64,000 nt of DNA from Geothrix sp. 21YS21S-2. Its GTDB lineage: Bacteria; Acidobacteriota; Holophagae; Holophagales; Holophagaceae. The position numbers were made by a program, and so were the translations under genes. A model generated the notes under the pieces. The model worked only from the letters and a program-made list of their open reading frames with translations, had not been told where the DNA came from and made no database searches. Positions 1 through 8,595 of this stretch are shown piece by piece. The stretch covers positions 5,149,001-5,213,000 of the forward strand of contig NZ_CP132910.1 of assembly GCF_030846775.1 (NCBI RefSeq). The letters run 5' to 3'. The first letter of the stretch is position 1; every line of letters starts with the position of its first letter.

Positions 1-1305
1 GGCCTGGGCGAGGACATCACGGACCAGAAGCTGGCGGAGGCGGCCCTCCTGAGGCGGGCCGCCCAGCTTGCGGCCATGAACGAGCTGGGCAACCGCCTCA
101 CGATGACCCTGGACGTTGCCGCCTGCTCCCAGGCCGCCCTGCTGGGAACCCTTTCCGCCACGGGATCGGACCTTGCGGCGCTCTACCTCCAGGAGGGCGC
201 GGAGCTCCGGCTCCTGGACAGCGTCCGGGCACCTGCCGGGGCCGCGCGGGACGAGGAGGGGGACCTGCGCGTCGACGCCCTGGGTCCCATGGACGGCCGG
301 GCCGTCTATGTTGAGGATGCGGCGGCGGACCCGCGCTTCGGGGCCCCCGGCGTGGTGTCCTTCGCGATCCTCCCCCTCAGGAAGGCGGGCCAGGACATCG
401 GACGGCTCGTGCTGGGTTCGGGCCGGCCGCGGGCGTACGGGGCGGAGGCCACGTTCCTGGAGACCCTGGCGGGCCAGGTCTCCACGGGCCTCCAGAACGC
501 CCTCCTCCACGAGCGCCTGAAGGCCCATGCCGCCGGACTGGAACGCAGCGTCGAGGAACGCACGGCCCTCCTGAGGGAGGCGAACGAGGACCTGGCCCTG
601 GCCGTGGAACGGGCCCAGGCCGCCGACCGCGCCAAATCCGCCTTCCTGTCGGCCATGTCCCATGAACTGCGCACGCCGCTCAATTCGGTCATCGGATTCA
701 CGGGCGTCCTGCTGGGCGGCATGGCCGGCCCCCTGCAGGCCCAGCAGGAGGAGCCCCTGCGGATCGTGCAGCGGAACGGCCGCCACCTGCTGGACCTGAT
801 CAACGACGTCCTGGATCTCTCCAAGATCGAGGCCTCGGAAATGCGGCTGGCCGCCCAGCCCTACGACCTGGTGCAGACGCTACGGGAGTCCATGGAGACC
901 CTGGCGCCCGCCGCGGCGTCCAAGGGCCTGGACCTGCTCCGGGACGCCTTCCCGGAGGCGCTCCCCATGACCGGCGACCGCCGGCGGGTGTCCCAGATCT
1001 TCCTGAACCTCCTTTCGAACGCGGTGAAATTCACGGACACCGGGCGCGTCACGGTCCGCATCCGCCTCCGGGAGGCCCGGGTGGATGTGGAGGTGCAGGA
1101 CACCGGGCCCGGCATCGCCGCCCAGGACCTTCACCGGCTGTTCCGGGAATTCGAGCAGCTGGACGAGGGACTCGCCCGCCGCAACGAGGGCACCGGCCTG
1201 GGCCTGGCGCTCAGCAGGCGACTGGCCCGTCTCATGAACGGCGATATCCTGGCCGAAAGCGAGGCGGGCAGGGGCGCCACCTTCACGCTGTCGCTGCCGC
1301 TCTAG
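1..1305 (+). CDS. Sensor histidine kinase, PAS-end/GAF/HisKA/HATPase (5' end outside window)
   Basis: The reading frame is open from base 1, so the gene begins upstream; the first residues (GEDITDQKLAEAAL) are the typical tail of a PAS domain leading into the next helix. A GAF-like domain follows (roughly residues 30-165 of the visible part), then a coiled coil and a HisKA domain with the phospho-acceptor His in MSHELRTPLNSVIGF. The HATPase_c domain shows the N box (LLSNAVKF), DTGPGI and the GTGLGLALS lid. There is no receiver domain at the C terminus. A response regulator starts 9 bases after the stop and a hybrid kinase follows, so the three probably form one operon. The signal sensed cannot be told from the visible part. 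An internal ATG at 76 exists but would cut off the PAS tail, so I prefer a partial gene. Confidence 0.9.
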   Translation, partial: GLGEDITDQKLAEAALLRRAAQLAAMNELGNRLTMTLDVAACSQAALLGTLSATGSDLAALYLQEGAELRLLDSVRAPAGAARDEEGDLRVDALGPMDGRAVYVEDAAADPRFGAPGVVSFAILPLRKAGQDIGRLVLGSGRPRAYGAEATFLETLAGQVSTGLQNALLHERLKAHAAGLERSVEERTALLREANEDLALAVERAQAADRAKSAFLSAMSHELRTPLNSVIGFTGVLLGGMAGPLQAQQEEPLRIVQRNGRHLLDLINDVLDLSKIEASEMRLAAQPYDLVQTLRESMETLAPAAASKGLDLLRDAFPEALPMTGDRRRVSQIFLNLLSNAVKFTDTGRVTVRIRLREARVDVEVQDTGPGIAAQDLHRLFREFEQLDEGLARRNEGTGLGLALSRRLARLMNGDILAESEAGRGATFTLSLPL

Positions 1306-1314
1306 AGGAGAACC

Positions 1315-1674
1315 ATGAAACGCATCCTGGTCATCGAAGACAACCCGGACAACCTCCTTCTCGTGCGGATGCTCCTGAGCCCCCTGAAGGTGCACCTGGT
1401 CGAGGCGACCGACGGGCCTTCGGGCATCGCCATCGCCCAGGCGGAGCCCTTCGATCTCATCCTCCTGGACATCCAGCTCCCGGGCATGGACGGGTACCAG
1501 GTCGTCAAGGCCCTGCGGGCCCTGCCCGGGACGGCCGGGACCCCCATCATGGCCATCACCAGCTACGCCATGGCCGGGGACCGCGAGCGGGCCCTGCTGG
1601 AAGGCTTCACGGAATACATCGAGAAGCCCATCAACCCCGAGACCTTCACGGGCACCGTCGCCTCGTTCATTTGA
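1315..1674 (+). CDS. Single-domain response regulator (CheY/DivK-like)
   Basis: 119 residues forming one receiver domain and nothing else. The acidic pair (IEDN near the start), the phospho-acceptor Asp in LILLDIQLPGMDGY, the conserved Thr/Ser (MAITSYAM) and the Lys of the switch (EKPI) are all present. The helix-1 sequence EDNPDNLLLVRMLL is the type usual in regulators that work with hybrid kinases. An AGAGGAG site at 1304-1310 lies just before the ATG. It lies between two kinases and likely relays phosphate between them or to an outside partner; it has no DNA-binding output domain. Confidence 0.92.
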   Translation: MKRILVIEDNPDNLLLVRMLLSPLKVHLVEATDGPSGIAIAQAEPFDLILLDIQLPGMDGYQVVKALRALPGTAGTPIMAITSYAMAGDRERALLEGFTEYIEKPINPETFTGTVASFI

Positions 1675-1697
1675 CCCGCCATCCGGGGGAGCCGAGC

Positions 1698-3713
1698 ATG
1701 AAGATCCTGCTGGTCGATGACATCCCTACCAACCTCAAGCTCCTGGACCTGCTCCTGGGGAGCCAGGGCCATGCCATCCGGGAGGCCGTGAACGGCCGGG
1801 AGGCGCTGGAGACGGCCCGCCGGGAACCGCCGGACCTCATCATCTCCGACATCCTGATGCCCGTGATGGACGGCTACTCCCTGTGCCGCGCCTGGATGGA
1901 GGACGCGGTCCTGGCCCGGATCCCCTTCATCTTCTACACCGCCACCTACCAGTCCGACGAGGACGAAGCCTTCGCCCTTTCCCTGGGGGCCGCCGCCTTC
2001 CTGCGCAAGCCCATGGAGCCGGACGCCTTCCTGCTCCAGGTGCAGGATGTGGTGGCGCGCACCCAGATCGGGGAAATCCGGCCGCAGGACCCCGCCCCCA
2101 CCGACGAGGGCTCCTTCCTGAAGCTCTACAACGAGCGCCTGGTGCAGAAACTGGACCAGCGCTCCCAGAGCCTGGCCCGGCAGGTGGAGGAACTGCAGCA
2201 GGCCGAGGCCCGGCTCCGGCTCAGGAGCATCGCGCTGGATGCGGCCGCCAACGGCATCCTGATCATGGACCGGCAGGGGGTCATCGAATGGGCCAACCTG
2301 GCCTACCTGGAGATCACGGGCTTCGAAAGCCGCGAGATCCTCGGGTCCAGGCCCCGCTTCCTGGAATCCGGAAGCCAGGGCGCCGGCGGCCAGGAGACGA
2401 TGTGGACCACCCTGTCCTCCGGCCAGGTGTGGCGGGGGGAGATCCAGGACCGGCACAAGCGCGGAATGCCCAGGCTCTTCCAGACGGCCCTCTCGCCGGT
2501 GAGGGGGGACGGCGGCGCCGTCACCCATTTCATCGGCATCCTCCAGGACGTCACCGAGCAGCGGCGCATCGAGTCCGAGCTGCTCCAGTCCCAGAAGATG
2601 GAGGCCCTCGGCAGGCTGGCGGGAGGGGTCGCCCACGATTTCAACAACATGCTCAACGTCATCCTGATCAATTCCGAGATCTCGCTCGAGACCCAGGCCC
2701 TCCCGGAACCCGCCCGCAGGCGCATCCTGGAGATCAAGACCGCCGCGGAACGCTCCGCGGATCTCACCCGGCAGCTCCTGGCCTTCTCCCGCAAGCAGGC
2801 CGCCCAGCCCAGGCGCCTGGACCTCAACGAGGCCGTGGAGGAGAACCGGAAGATGCTGAAACGGATGATCGAGCGGGACATCGAACTGATCCTGCACCCC
2901 GGCCCGGACCTGCGGGCGGTCTTCATCGACCCGTCCCAGGTGAGCCAGATGCTCACGAACCTGGTGGTCAATTCCCGGGACGCGCTGCCGGGCGCCGGGT
3001 CCATCAGCATCGAGACCTGCAACGTCCAGGTGGAGGACTCCTCGGCCCTGATCTTCGGGGGCCTGGCGCCCGGGAACTACGTGCAGCTGACCGTCAGCGA
3101 CACGGGCTGCGGCATGGACCCCTTCACCCTCAGGCACATCTTCGAACCCTTCTTCACCACCAAGGGCGAAGGGAAGGGCACGGGCCTCGGGCTTTCGATG
3201 GTGTACGGCATCATCAAGCAGAACGGCGGGGCGGTTTCGGTCTACAGCAACCCAGGCCTGGGGACCTCCTTCAAGATCTACCTGCCGGCCTACGATCCGG
3301 AGGACGCGTTCACGGATGCGGCCGCCGAGGAATCGGTCCGCGGGGGCGACGAGACCATCCTCATCGCCGAGGACGAGAAGCCGATGCTGGACGTCATGAG
3401 GCTGGTCCTGGAGGAGAAGGGCTACAAGGTGCTCGCCGCCTCGAACCCCCTCGACACCGTCCTGCTCGCTTCCCGCCACGAGGGGCCGATCCATCTCCTG
3501 ATCACGGACGTGGTCATGCCCGGAATGAACGGGAAGGAGCTCCAGCAGCGCATCCTCGAGGCCCGGACCGGTTTCAAGGTCCTCTTCATCTCCGGCTACA
3601 CCGGCGATATCCTCGCCAAGCGGGGCCTGATGCGCGAGGAGACCCACTTCCTGCAGAAGCCCTTCCGGATCAAGGCTCTCCTGGGGAAGGTGCGGGAAGT
3701 GCTTGAGTCCTGA
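1698..3713 (+). CDS. Hybrid sensor kinase: receiver-PAS-HisKA-HATPase-receiver
   Basis: 671 residues. An N-terminal receiver (phospho-Asp in LIISDILMPVMDGY) is followed by a coiled coil, a PAS domain (about 165-290), a HisKA domain (GGVAHDFNNMLNV), an HATPase domain (DTGCGMD and GTGLGLS boxes) and a second receiver (LITDVVMPGMNG). I chose the ATG at 1698, which has a GGGGGAG Shine-Dalgarno; an in-frame TTG at 1671 overlaps the previous stop and has no such site. No membrane segment is visible, so it is probably cytoplasmic. It belongs with the preceding kinase and single-domain regulator in what looks like a phosphorelay operon. The last 44 bases overlap the convergent gene at 3670. Confidence 0.92.
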   Translation: MKILLVDDIPTNLKLLDLLLGSQGHAIREAVNGREALETARREPPDLIISDILMPVMDGYSLCRAWMEDAVLARIPFIFYTATYQSDEDEAFALSLGAAAFLRKPMEPDAFLLQVQDVVARTQIGEIRPQDPAPTDEGSFLKLYNERLVQKLDQRSQSLARQVEELQQAEARLRLRSIALDAAANGILIMDRQGVIEWANLAYLEITGFESREILGSRPRFLESGSQGAGGQETMWTTLSSGQVWRGEIQDRHKRGMPRLFQTALSPVRGDGGAVTHFIGILQDVTEQRRIESELLQSQKMEALGRLAGGVAHDFNNMLNVILINSEISLETQALPEPARRRILEIKTAAERSADLTRQLLAFSRKQAAQPRRLDLNEAVEENRKMLKRMIERDIELILHPGPDLRAVFIDPSQVSQMLTNLVVNSRDALPGAGSISIETCNVQVEDSSALIFGGLAPGNYVQLTVSDTGCGMDPFTLRHIFEPFFTTKGEGKGTGLGLSMVYGIIKQNGGAVSVYSNPGLGTSFKIYLPAYDPEDAFTDAAAEESVRGGDETILIAEDEKPMLDVMRLVLEEKGYKVLAASNPLDTVLLASRHEGPIHLLITDVVMPGMNGKELQQRILEARTGFKVLFISGYTGDILAKRGLMREETHFLQKPFRIKALLGKVREVLES

Positions 3714-4047
3714 GGTCCGATCGGCGGCCGGCAAGGGGCGCCAGGCGCAGGGGCACCGCGTGGGCAGGGGACCGGGCCCCCTGGCAGTGGGCCTGCACCA
3801 CCAGGGTCTGGACCTCCCCGAGAAGCGGGACCGGGATGGCGGCCTCGAAGGCGGAGGCCCCCTCGAGGGTGCGGAAGGTTTCGAACACCTTCTCCCCCTT
3901 GACCCAGCCGCGCACGGACACCGGCTGGCCCGGGGCGGCGCCGCGGACCTCCACCCGCACCACGGCGCTCGTGCCCTGGACGGCGCTGGCCGGCCCCTTG
4001 AGGACAAGGATCGGACGCGCCGCGGGGGCGGTGTCTCGCTGGGTCAT
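3670..4047 (-). CDS. Small hypothetical protein, Ig-like strand pattern
   Basis: 125 residues with alternating short hydrophobic strands (ILVLKGPASAVQGTSAVVRVEV), which suggests a single beta-sandwich domain, but I recognise no family. There is no signal peptide. The start is supported by GAGGAG eight bases before the ATG. Its 3' end overlaps the convergent hybrid-kinase gene by 44 bases, and the last 15 residues are low-complexity (Pro/Ser/Ala), so the C terminus may be less constrained. It could be a real small gene or a chance frame; the good Shine-Dalgarno and strand-like pattern favour a gene. Confidence 0.5.
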   Translation of the reverse strand: MTQRDTAPAARPILVLKGPASAVQGTSAVVRVEVRGAAPGQPVSVRGWVKGEKVFETFRTLEGASAFEAAIPVPLLGEVQTLVVQAHCQGARSPAHAVPLRLAPLAGRRSDLRTQALPAPSPGEP

Positions 4048-4087
4048 GGGCGCTCCTCGGCAGTCCGCCGTAAGATATTAATGGCTT

Positions 4088-4459
4088 CTACGCCCCCCCA
4101 GGTTCCTTGTATTCGTCGTATTTTTTCGCGCTGCCCCGGACCCGGTCCGCGGGGTAGCGCCGGGCGTTGAGCTCGATCTTCCGGTCGGCGGCCTCCAGCA
4201 GGTCGAACTGCAGCTTGTCGGCCAGGCGCACCAGGTACAGCAGCACGTCCGCCGCCTCCTCCTGCACGCGCCGCATGCGCTCGGGGTCCAGGGCGCGGCT
4301 CTCAAGCTCCGTGAGCCACTGGAACTCGGCCGCCAATTCCCCGGCCTCGCCGGTCAGGGCCATGGCCAGGTTCTTGGGGGAATGGAAGGCGTCCCACTCC
4401 CTTTCCGCGGCGAAGGCCCGCAGGCGCTGGGTGAGGAGGGACAGGGAGTCGGCGTCCAT
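4088..4459 (-). CDS. MazG-like / dCTP-pyrophosphatase-family nucleotide pyrophosphohydrolase
   Basis: 123 residues, all-alpha. The family signature for metal binding is visible: an ExxE pair in EAGELAAEF and, after a gap, ExxD in QEEAADVLLY. The stretch HSPKNLAMALTGEAGE closely resembles the RS21-C6/DCTPP1 branch, whose members hydrolyse dCTP or modified dNTPs to the monophosphate and pyrophosphate as house-cleaning enzymes. It is a single-domain form, as is usual for this branch, and would act as a tetramer in the cytoplasm. It lies 25 bases downstream of the M3 peptidase on the same strand, so co-transcription is possible. Substrate is inferred from family only. Confidence 0.88.
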   Translation of the reverse strand: MDADSLSLLTQRLRAFAAEREWDAFHSPKNLAMALTGEAGELAAEFQWLTELESRALDPERMRRVQEEAADVLLYLVRLADKLQFDLLEAADRKIELNARRYPADRVRGSAKKYDEYKEPGGA

Positions 4460-4484
4460 GGGACCAGGATCCCATGGACGGGTC

Positions 4485-6536
4485 CTATTTGAGCCCGCGC
4501 TTTTCCAGCAGGGCGTCCACCCTGGGATCCCGGCCCCGGAAGTCCCGGTAGAGCTGGGCCGGGTCCGCGGTCTGGCCCCTGTCCAGCACCTTGGCGCGGA
4601 AGGCCCTCGCCGTGGCGGGGTCGTAGAGGTTCCCCTTCTCCTTGAACGCGAGGAACGCGTCGCTGTCCAGCACGGCGCTCCAGATGTAGGCGTAGTACCC
4701 GGCGCTGTACCCGTTGCCCCCGCCCCAGATGTGGTTGAAGAAGGCCGTGCGGTACCGCAGCGGGATCTCCGGCGGCAGCCCCCACTTCTCCATGCTGGCC
4801 TTCTCGAACGCGTCGGCGTCCCGGGGCGCGTCGTCGGCGAGCGTGTGCCAGTCCATGTCCAGGAGGGCCGCGGCCATGTACTCCGTGGTGGCGAAGCCTT
4901 CGCCGAAGGTGCGGGACTTCTTGATGCGGTCGCCCAGGGCGGCGGGGATCAGCTCCCCGGTCTTCCAGTGGCGCGCGTAGGTCTTGAGCACCTCGGGCTC
5001 CATGGCCCAGTTCTCCATGATCTGGCTGGGCAGCTCGACGAAGTCCCGCGGCGCCCCGCCCAGGCCCCGGTACCGGCCCGCGTAGAACAGCCCGTGCAGG
5101 GCGTGGCCGAACTCGTGGAAGAGGGTGCGGACCTCGTCGGGCGTGAGCAGGGCGGGGGCGTCCCCGGAGGGCCGGGAGAGGTTGGCCACGTTGGTGGCGA
5201 CGGCGTGGACCCGGTGGTTGTCCCGCCCCGGGCGCAGGCTGCCGCACCAGGCGCCGCCGCGCTTGCCGGGGCGCGGGTGGTAGTCGGTGTAGAGCAGGCC
5301 CAGGTGGCGGCCGTCCTGTTCCTTCACCTCGAAGACCCGCACCTCCGGATGGTAGACGGGGACGTCCTTCGCTTCGGTGAAGGTCACGCCGTAGAGCCGC
5401 GTGGCCAGCCCGAAGGCGCCCCCGCGCACGCTGTCCAGGCTGAAGTAGGGCTTCAGGGCGGACTCGTCCAGGTCGTACTTCGCGCGGCGCACCTTCTCCT
5501 GGTAGTACCGCCAGTCCCAGGCCTCGAGCCTGGCGCCCGGGCGGTCCTTGGCCATGGCGGCCTGCAGCTCGGCGCGCTCCTCCTTGGCCTTGGCCAGGGC
5601 CGCGGTCCACACGGGCTTCATGAGGCCGTAGGCGCCCGCGGGCGTCTTCGCCATGTTCTCCTCGAGGATGTAGTCGGCCCAGGTGGCGTAGCCCAGGAGC
5701 CTGGCCTTCTGCACGCGCAGCGCGGCCACCCGGCTCACCAGCCCGCGGGTGTCGGTCTCCCCGGCGCGGCAGCGCTCCAGGTAGCCTTCGAGGAGCCGGC
5801 GGCGCAGGTCGCGGTTGTCGGCATACTGCAGGAAGGGCCAGATGCTGGGCCCGTCCAGCGTGAATACCCAGGCGCCGTCCCTGGCCGCGGCGTCCCGCAC
5901 GGCCTGGGGCAGCCCCGCCAGGTCCGCGGGCTTGTCCAGGGTCAGCTTGAAGTCCTTGGTGGCCTTCAGCATGCGGTCGCCGAACTGCACGCCCAGGCGG
6001 GAGAGCTCGGCGTTGAGGGCGCGCATGCGGGTCTTGCCCGCCTCGTCCAGGTCCGCGCCGGCGCGCAGGAATCCGCGGCGCCGGTCCTCCAGCAGCCGCA
6101 GCTGCTCGGGATCCAGCCCCTGGCGCTTCGCCCACACCGCCTTCACCCGGAGCCAGAGCTTTCCGTTGAGGTTGATCTCGTCGTAGTGCGCGGCGCGCAG
6201 CGGCGCAAGCTCGCGGTTGACGGCCTGCAGCCTGGGGTTGGTCTCGGCGCCCGAGAGCGCGCCGAACACCAGGGACACCCGCTCCAGGAACTGGCCCGAC
6301 AGCTCCAGGGCCTCCACCGTGTTCGCGAACGTAGGCGCCTCGGCGGAATCCGCGATGGCGGCGACTTCGGCCTTGTGGCGGGCCATGCCCTCCTTGAAGG
6401 CCGGCAGGAAGTGCTCCTCCTTGATCTCGGCGAAGGGCGGGACGCCGAAGGGCGTCTTCCACTCGGCGAAGAAGGGGTTGGCCGTCTGGGCCTGGGCGCA
6501 GAGGGACACGGCGGCGAGGAGCAGGGGGGTGCGCAT
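4485..6536 (-). CDS. M3-family zinc metallopeptidase (oligopeptidase/Dcp type), exported
   Basis: 683 residues, the usual size for thimet-oligopeptidase/peptidyl-dipeptidase Dcp proteins. The zinc motif HEFGHALHG lies near residue 470, and the third ligand region follows. The N terminus MRTPLLLAAVSLCAQA is a short signal peptide, so it should act in the periplasm on oligopeptides; the chain then starts NPFFAEWKTPFGVPPF, which matches secreted Dcp-like members. I chose the ATG at 6536 because it gives the signal peptide and has GAGG seven bases upstream; an ATG pair nine and eight codons further up lacks a site. The product lies directly upstream of the MazG-like gene. Exact cleavage preference (dipeptidyl or endo) cannot be told. 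Confidence 0.93.
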   Translation of the reverse strand: MRTPLLLAAVSLCAQAQTANPFFAEWKTPFGVPPFAEIKEEHFLPAFKEGMARHKAEVAAIADSAEAPTFANTVEALELSGQFLERVSLVFGALSGAETNPRLQAVNRELAPLRAAHYDEINLNGKLWLRVKAVWAKRQGLDPEQLRLLEDRRRGFLRAGADLDEAGKTRMRALNAELSRLGVQFGDRMLKATKDFKLTLDKPADLAGLPQAVRDAAARDGAWVFTLDGPSIWPFLQYADNRDLRRRLLEGYLERCRAGETDTRGLVSRVAALRVQKARLLGYATWADYILEENMAKTPAGAYGLMKPVWTAALAKAKEERAELQAAMAKDRPGARLEAWDWRYYQEKVRRAKYDLDESALKPYFSLDSVRGGAFGLATRLYGVTFTEAKDVPVYHPEVRVFEVKEQDGRHLGLLYTDYHPRPGKRGGAWCGSLRPGRDNHRVHAVATNVANLSRPSGDAPALLTPDEVRTLFHEFGHALHGLFYAGRYRGLGGAPRDFVELPSQIMENWAMEPEVLKTYARHWKTGELIPAALGDRIKKSRTFGEGFATTEYMAAALLDMDWHTLADDAPRDADAFEKASMEKWGLPPEIPLRYRTAFFNHIWGGGNGYSAGYYAYIWSAVLDSDAFLAFKEKGNLYDPATARAFRAKVLDRGQTADPAQLYRDFRGRDPRVDALLEKRGLK

Positions 6537-6597
6537 GGGGGGCCTCGGGAAGTAAGCCATCATATTACGAGGTTATCCCGGGATGGAAGCCGGATCT

Positions 6598-8478
6598 TCA
6601 GCCCCTCAGCCGCTGCAGCTCTCTGCGCAAATCTTCCATGGTGAACGGCTTGGACAGCAGCTTCACCTGCGGGTGGGCCTCCGCCAGGTCCATGGCCGTC
6701 GGGTCGGCGCGTCCGGTGGCCAGGAGCACCGGCAGGTCCGGGCGGAGGGCCCGCAGGCGGGGCAGGGTGCCCGGGCCGCCCAGGCCCGGCATGTTCATGT
6801 CGAGGATCACCACCTGGGGCTGGAAGCCTCCCTCCAGCAGCCGCAGGGCCTCCTCCCCGCTGGAGACGGCGGTGGCGGCGTGGCCCAGCACCTCCAGGAC
6901 GGTGCGGATGGAGTACTGGATCAGTTCGTCGTCGTCCACCAGGAGCACCCGCAACGCCCCGGGCTGGGCGGCCTCCCGGGCCTCCTGCGCCTCCAGGGCC
7001 TGCTGGGCGGCGCTCTCGCTCACGGGGAAGCGCATGCGCACCCGGGTGCCGCGGCCGGGCTCGCTCTGGATCTCCAGCTGCCCCAGGTGGGCCTTCACGG
7101 TGCTGTAGACCAGGGAGAGGCCCAGGCCGGTGCCCCTGCCCACGTCCTTGGTGGTGAAGAAGGGGTCCAGGGCCCGCTCCAGGACCGCCGGCGGCATGCC
7201 TTCCCCGGTGTCCTCCACCGAGAGCTCGATCCAGTCGCCGTCCACGTTCCGGGTGCGCAGGGCCAGCGTCCCGCCCTGGGGCATGGCGTCCACGGCGTTG
7301 ACGCAGAGGTTCATGAGCGCGTGCGACAGGGCGCTGGCGTCGCCTCGGATGGGCCGCAGGTCCGGGGCCAGGTCCAGGGTGAGCGCGACCCTCGCCAGGG
7401 TGGTGTGCTCGAGGAGCCGGGCCTCCTCCTGGAGGATGCCGTTGAGGTCCAGGTCCCGTTCCTCGGCGGGGCTCTGGCGGGCGAAGCTCAGGAGGCCGCG
7501 CACGGTCTTCCCGCCCCGCTCGGCGGCCTTGATGATGGTCTCCAGGGCCCGGCGGGTCGGATCGCCGGGAGCATGGCGGTCCACGGTGGCCGAGGCCAGG
7601 CCCAGGATGGCCCCGAGCACATTGTTCATGTCGTGGGCGACCCCGCCCGCCAGGGCGCCCAGGCTTTCCATCTTCTGGGCCTGGGCAAGCTGCGCCTGGA
7701 GAAGGTCGCGCTCGGTCTCGCTCCGCTGGCGGTCCTGGAGGCGGGCCAGGTTCCACCGGCCCGCCAGGAGGATGACGATCAGGCCCACGCTCCAGACCGC
7801 GCCCATGACGATCAGGGTCGGCAGGTTGCCCAGCCCGCCGACGAGGGCGGAACCCCGGGGCATGGGCACCGTGACGCTGATCCCGCCCCGCACGTCGCCC
7901 ACCTGGTAGCCCTGGGAGGCATGGCACCGCAGGCAGCCCTCCTGGGTGACCAGGGCGCCCATGAACCGCAGGGTGGGCCGCCCGTCGACGGGCGATTCCT
8001 CGTAGAACTCGGCGGCACCGGTCTCCAGGGCCCGGAGGGCCCGGACCTCCCAGGGATCGGCCGCGTTGGCGGCGCGGATGGGCTTGAGGCTGGTGATGTG
8101 CCCCTGCAGGCCATACTTCTCCCGGCCCAGCTCGTGGAGCATCCGGGTCAGGTAGGCGGGGTTCACGAGCGTGAGGACCTTGCCCGAGGTCGTGATGATC
8201 TCCCGGTCCCGCACGTGGGCCAGGTGGGGATTGGGGGCGGTCCGCTCGTCCAGGGGCACGTACACGCCGCCCCGCTGGGTGACCCACTGGCGCGTGGTCA
8301 CGTCCTTCTGGAAGCTGTCCCGGGCCCTGCCGAGGGCGATGGCGCGGGTCTCCCGGTGGGAGAAGACCGCTCCGGTCCCGATGATGACCGCCACCACCAG
8401 GGTCCACAGGACCGCGCGGCGGACGATCTGGCTGCGCAGCCGGCGGTCGGCGAACAGCTGCCTCATGAGAAGGGCCAT
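6598..8478 (-). CDS. Membrane hybrid histidine kinase with heme-binding DUF3365 sensor
   Basis: 626 residues. A first membrane segment (about 21-40) and a second (about 216-240) enclose a periplasmic domain of the DUF3365/Tll0287 type. This domain carries one c-type heme motif, CLRCH (Cys182, Cys185, His186), followed by the conserved GDVRGGISV stretch. After the second membrane segment come HisKA (GGVAHDMNNVLGAI), HATPase (DTGEGMP, GTGLGLSL) and a receiver domain (VVILDMNMPGLGG). Known DUF3365 sensors bind heme and are thought to respond to redox state or small ligands; that this one senses redox is inference. It is divergent from the Sel1 gene across a 117-base AT-rich region. Confidence 0.9.
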   Translation of the reverse strand: MALLMRQLFADRRLRSQIVRRAVLWTLVVAVIIGTGAVFSHRETRAIALGRARDSFQKDVTTRQWVTQRGGVYVPLDERTAPNPHLAHVRDREIITTSGKVLTLVNPAYLTRMLHELGREKYGLQGHITSLKPIRAANAADPWEVRALRALETGAAEFYEESPVDGRPTLRFMGALVTQEGCLRCHASQGYQVGDVRGGISVTVPMPRGSALVGGLGNLPTLIVMGAVWSVGLIVILLAGRWNLARLQDRQRSETERDLLQAQLAQAQKMESLGALAGGVAHDMNNVLGAILGLASATVDRHAPGDPTRRALETIIKAAERGGKTVRGLLSFARQSPAEERDLDLNGILQEEARLLEHTTLARVALTLDLAPDLRPIRGDASALSHALMNLCVNAVDAMPQGGTLALRTRNVDGDWIELSVEDTGEGMPPAVLERALDPFFTTKDVGRGTGLGLSLVYSTVKAHLGQLEIQSEPGRGTRVRMRFPVSESAAQQALEAQEAREAAQPGALRVLLVDDDELIQYSIRTVLEVLGHAATAVSSGEEALRLLEGGFQPQVVILDMNMPGLGGPGTLPRLRALRPDLPVLLATGRADPTAMDLAEAHPQVKLLSKPFTMEDLRRELQRLRG

Positions 8479-8595
8479 GTTGGATCCGTAGAATTTGAAA
8501 ATTTTAACCCAATTTGCATGATTGATTATTGGAAATAAATATTAGAATCGGGGCGGATCAGCCCAATAAACCAATTCCTCCCCAAAGGGACGTCC
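8479..8595. promoter_or_regulatory. AT-rich divergent promoter region
   Basis: This 117-base gap separates the divergent heme-kinase and Sel1 genes. Bases 8488-8555 are strongly AT-rich compared with the rest of the region and include several TATAAT-like steps, such as AAATATTAGAAT, and a TTGAAA. It must hold promoters for one or both genes. I cannot pick a single convincing -35/-10 pair. Confidence 0.45.

Noticed and set aside
1563-4007. 814-residue frame antisense to the hybrid kinase
   Set aside because: Gly/Leu/Pro-rich GC shadow; the opposite strand has full conserved domains.
4167-6644. 825-residue plus-strand frame antisense to the M3 peptidase
   Set aside because: The opposite strand has the HEFGH motif and a signal peptide; this one is composition only.
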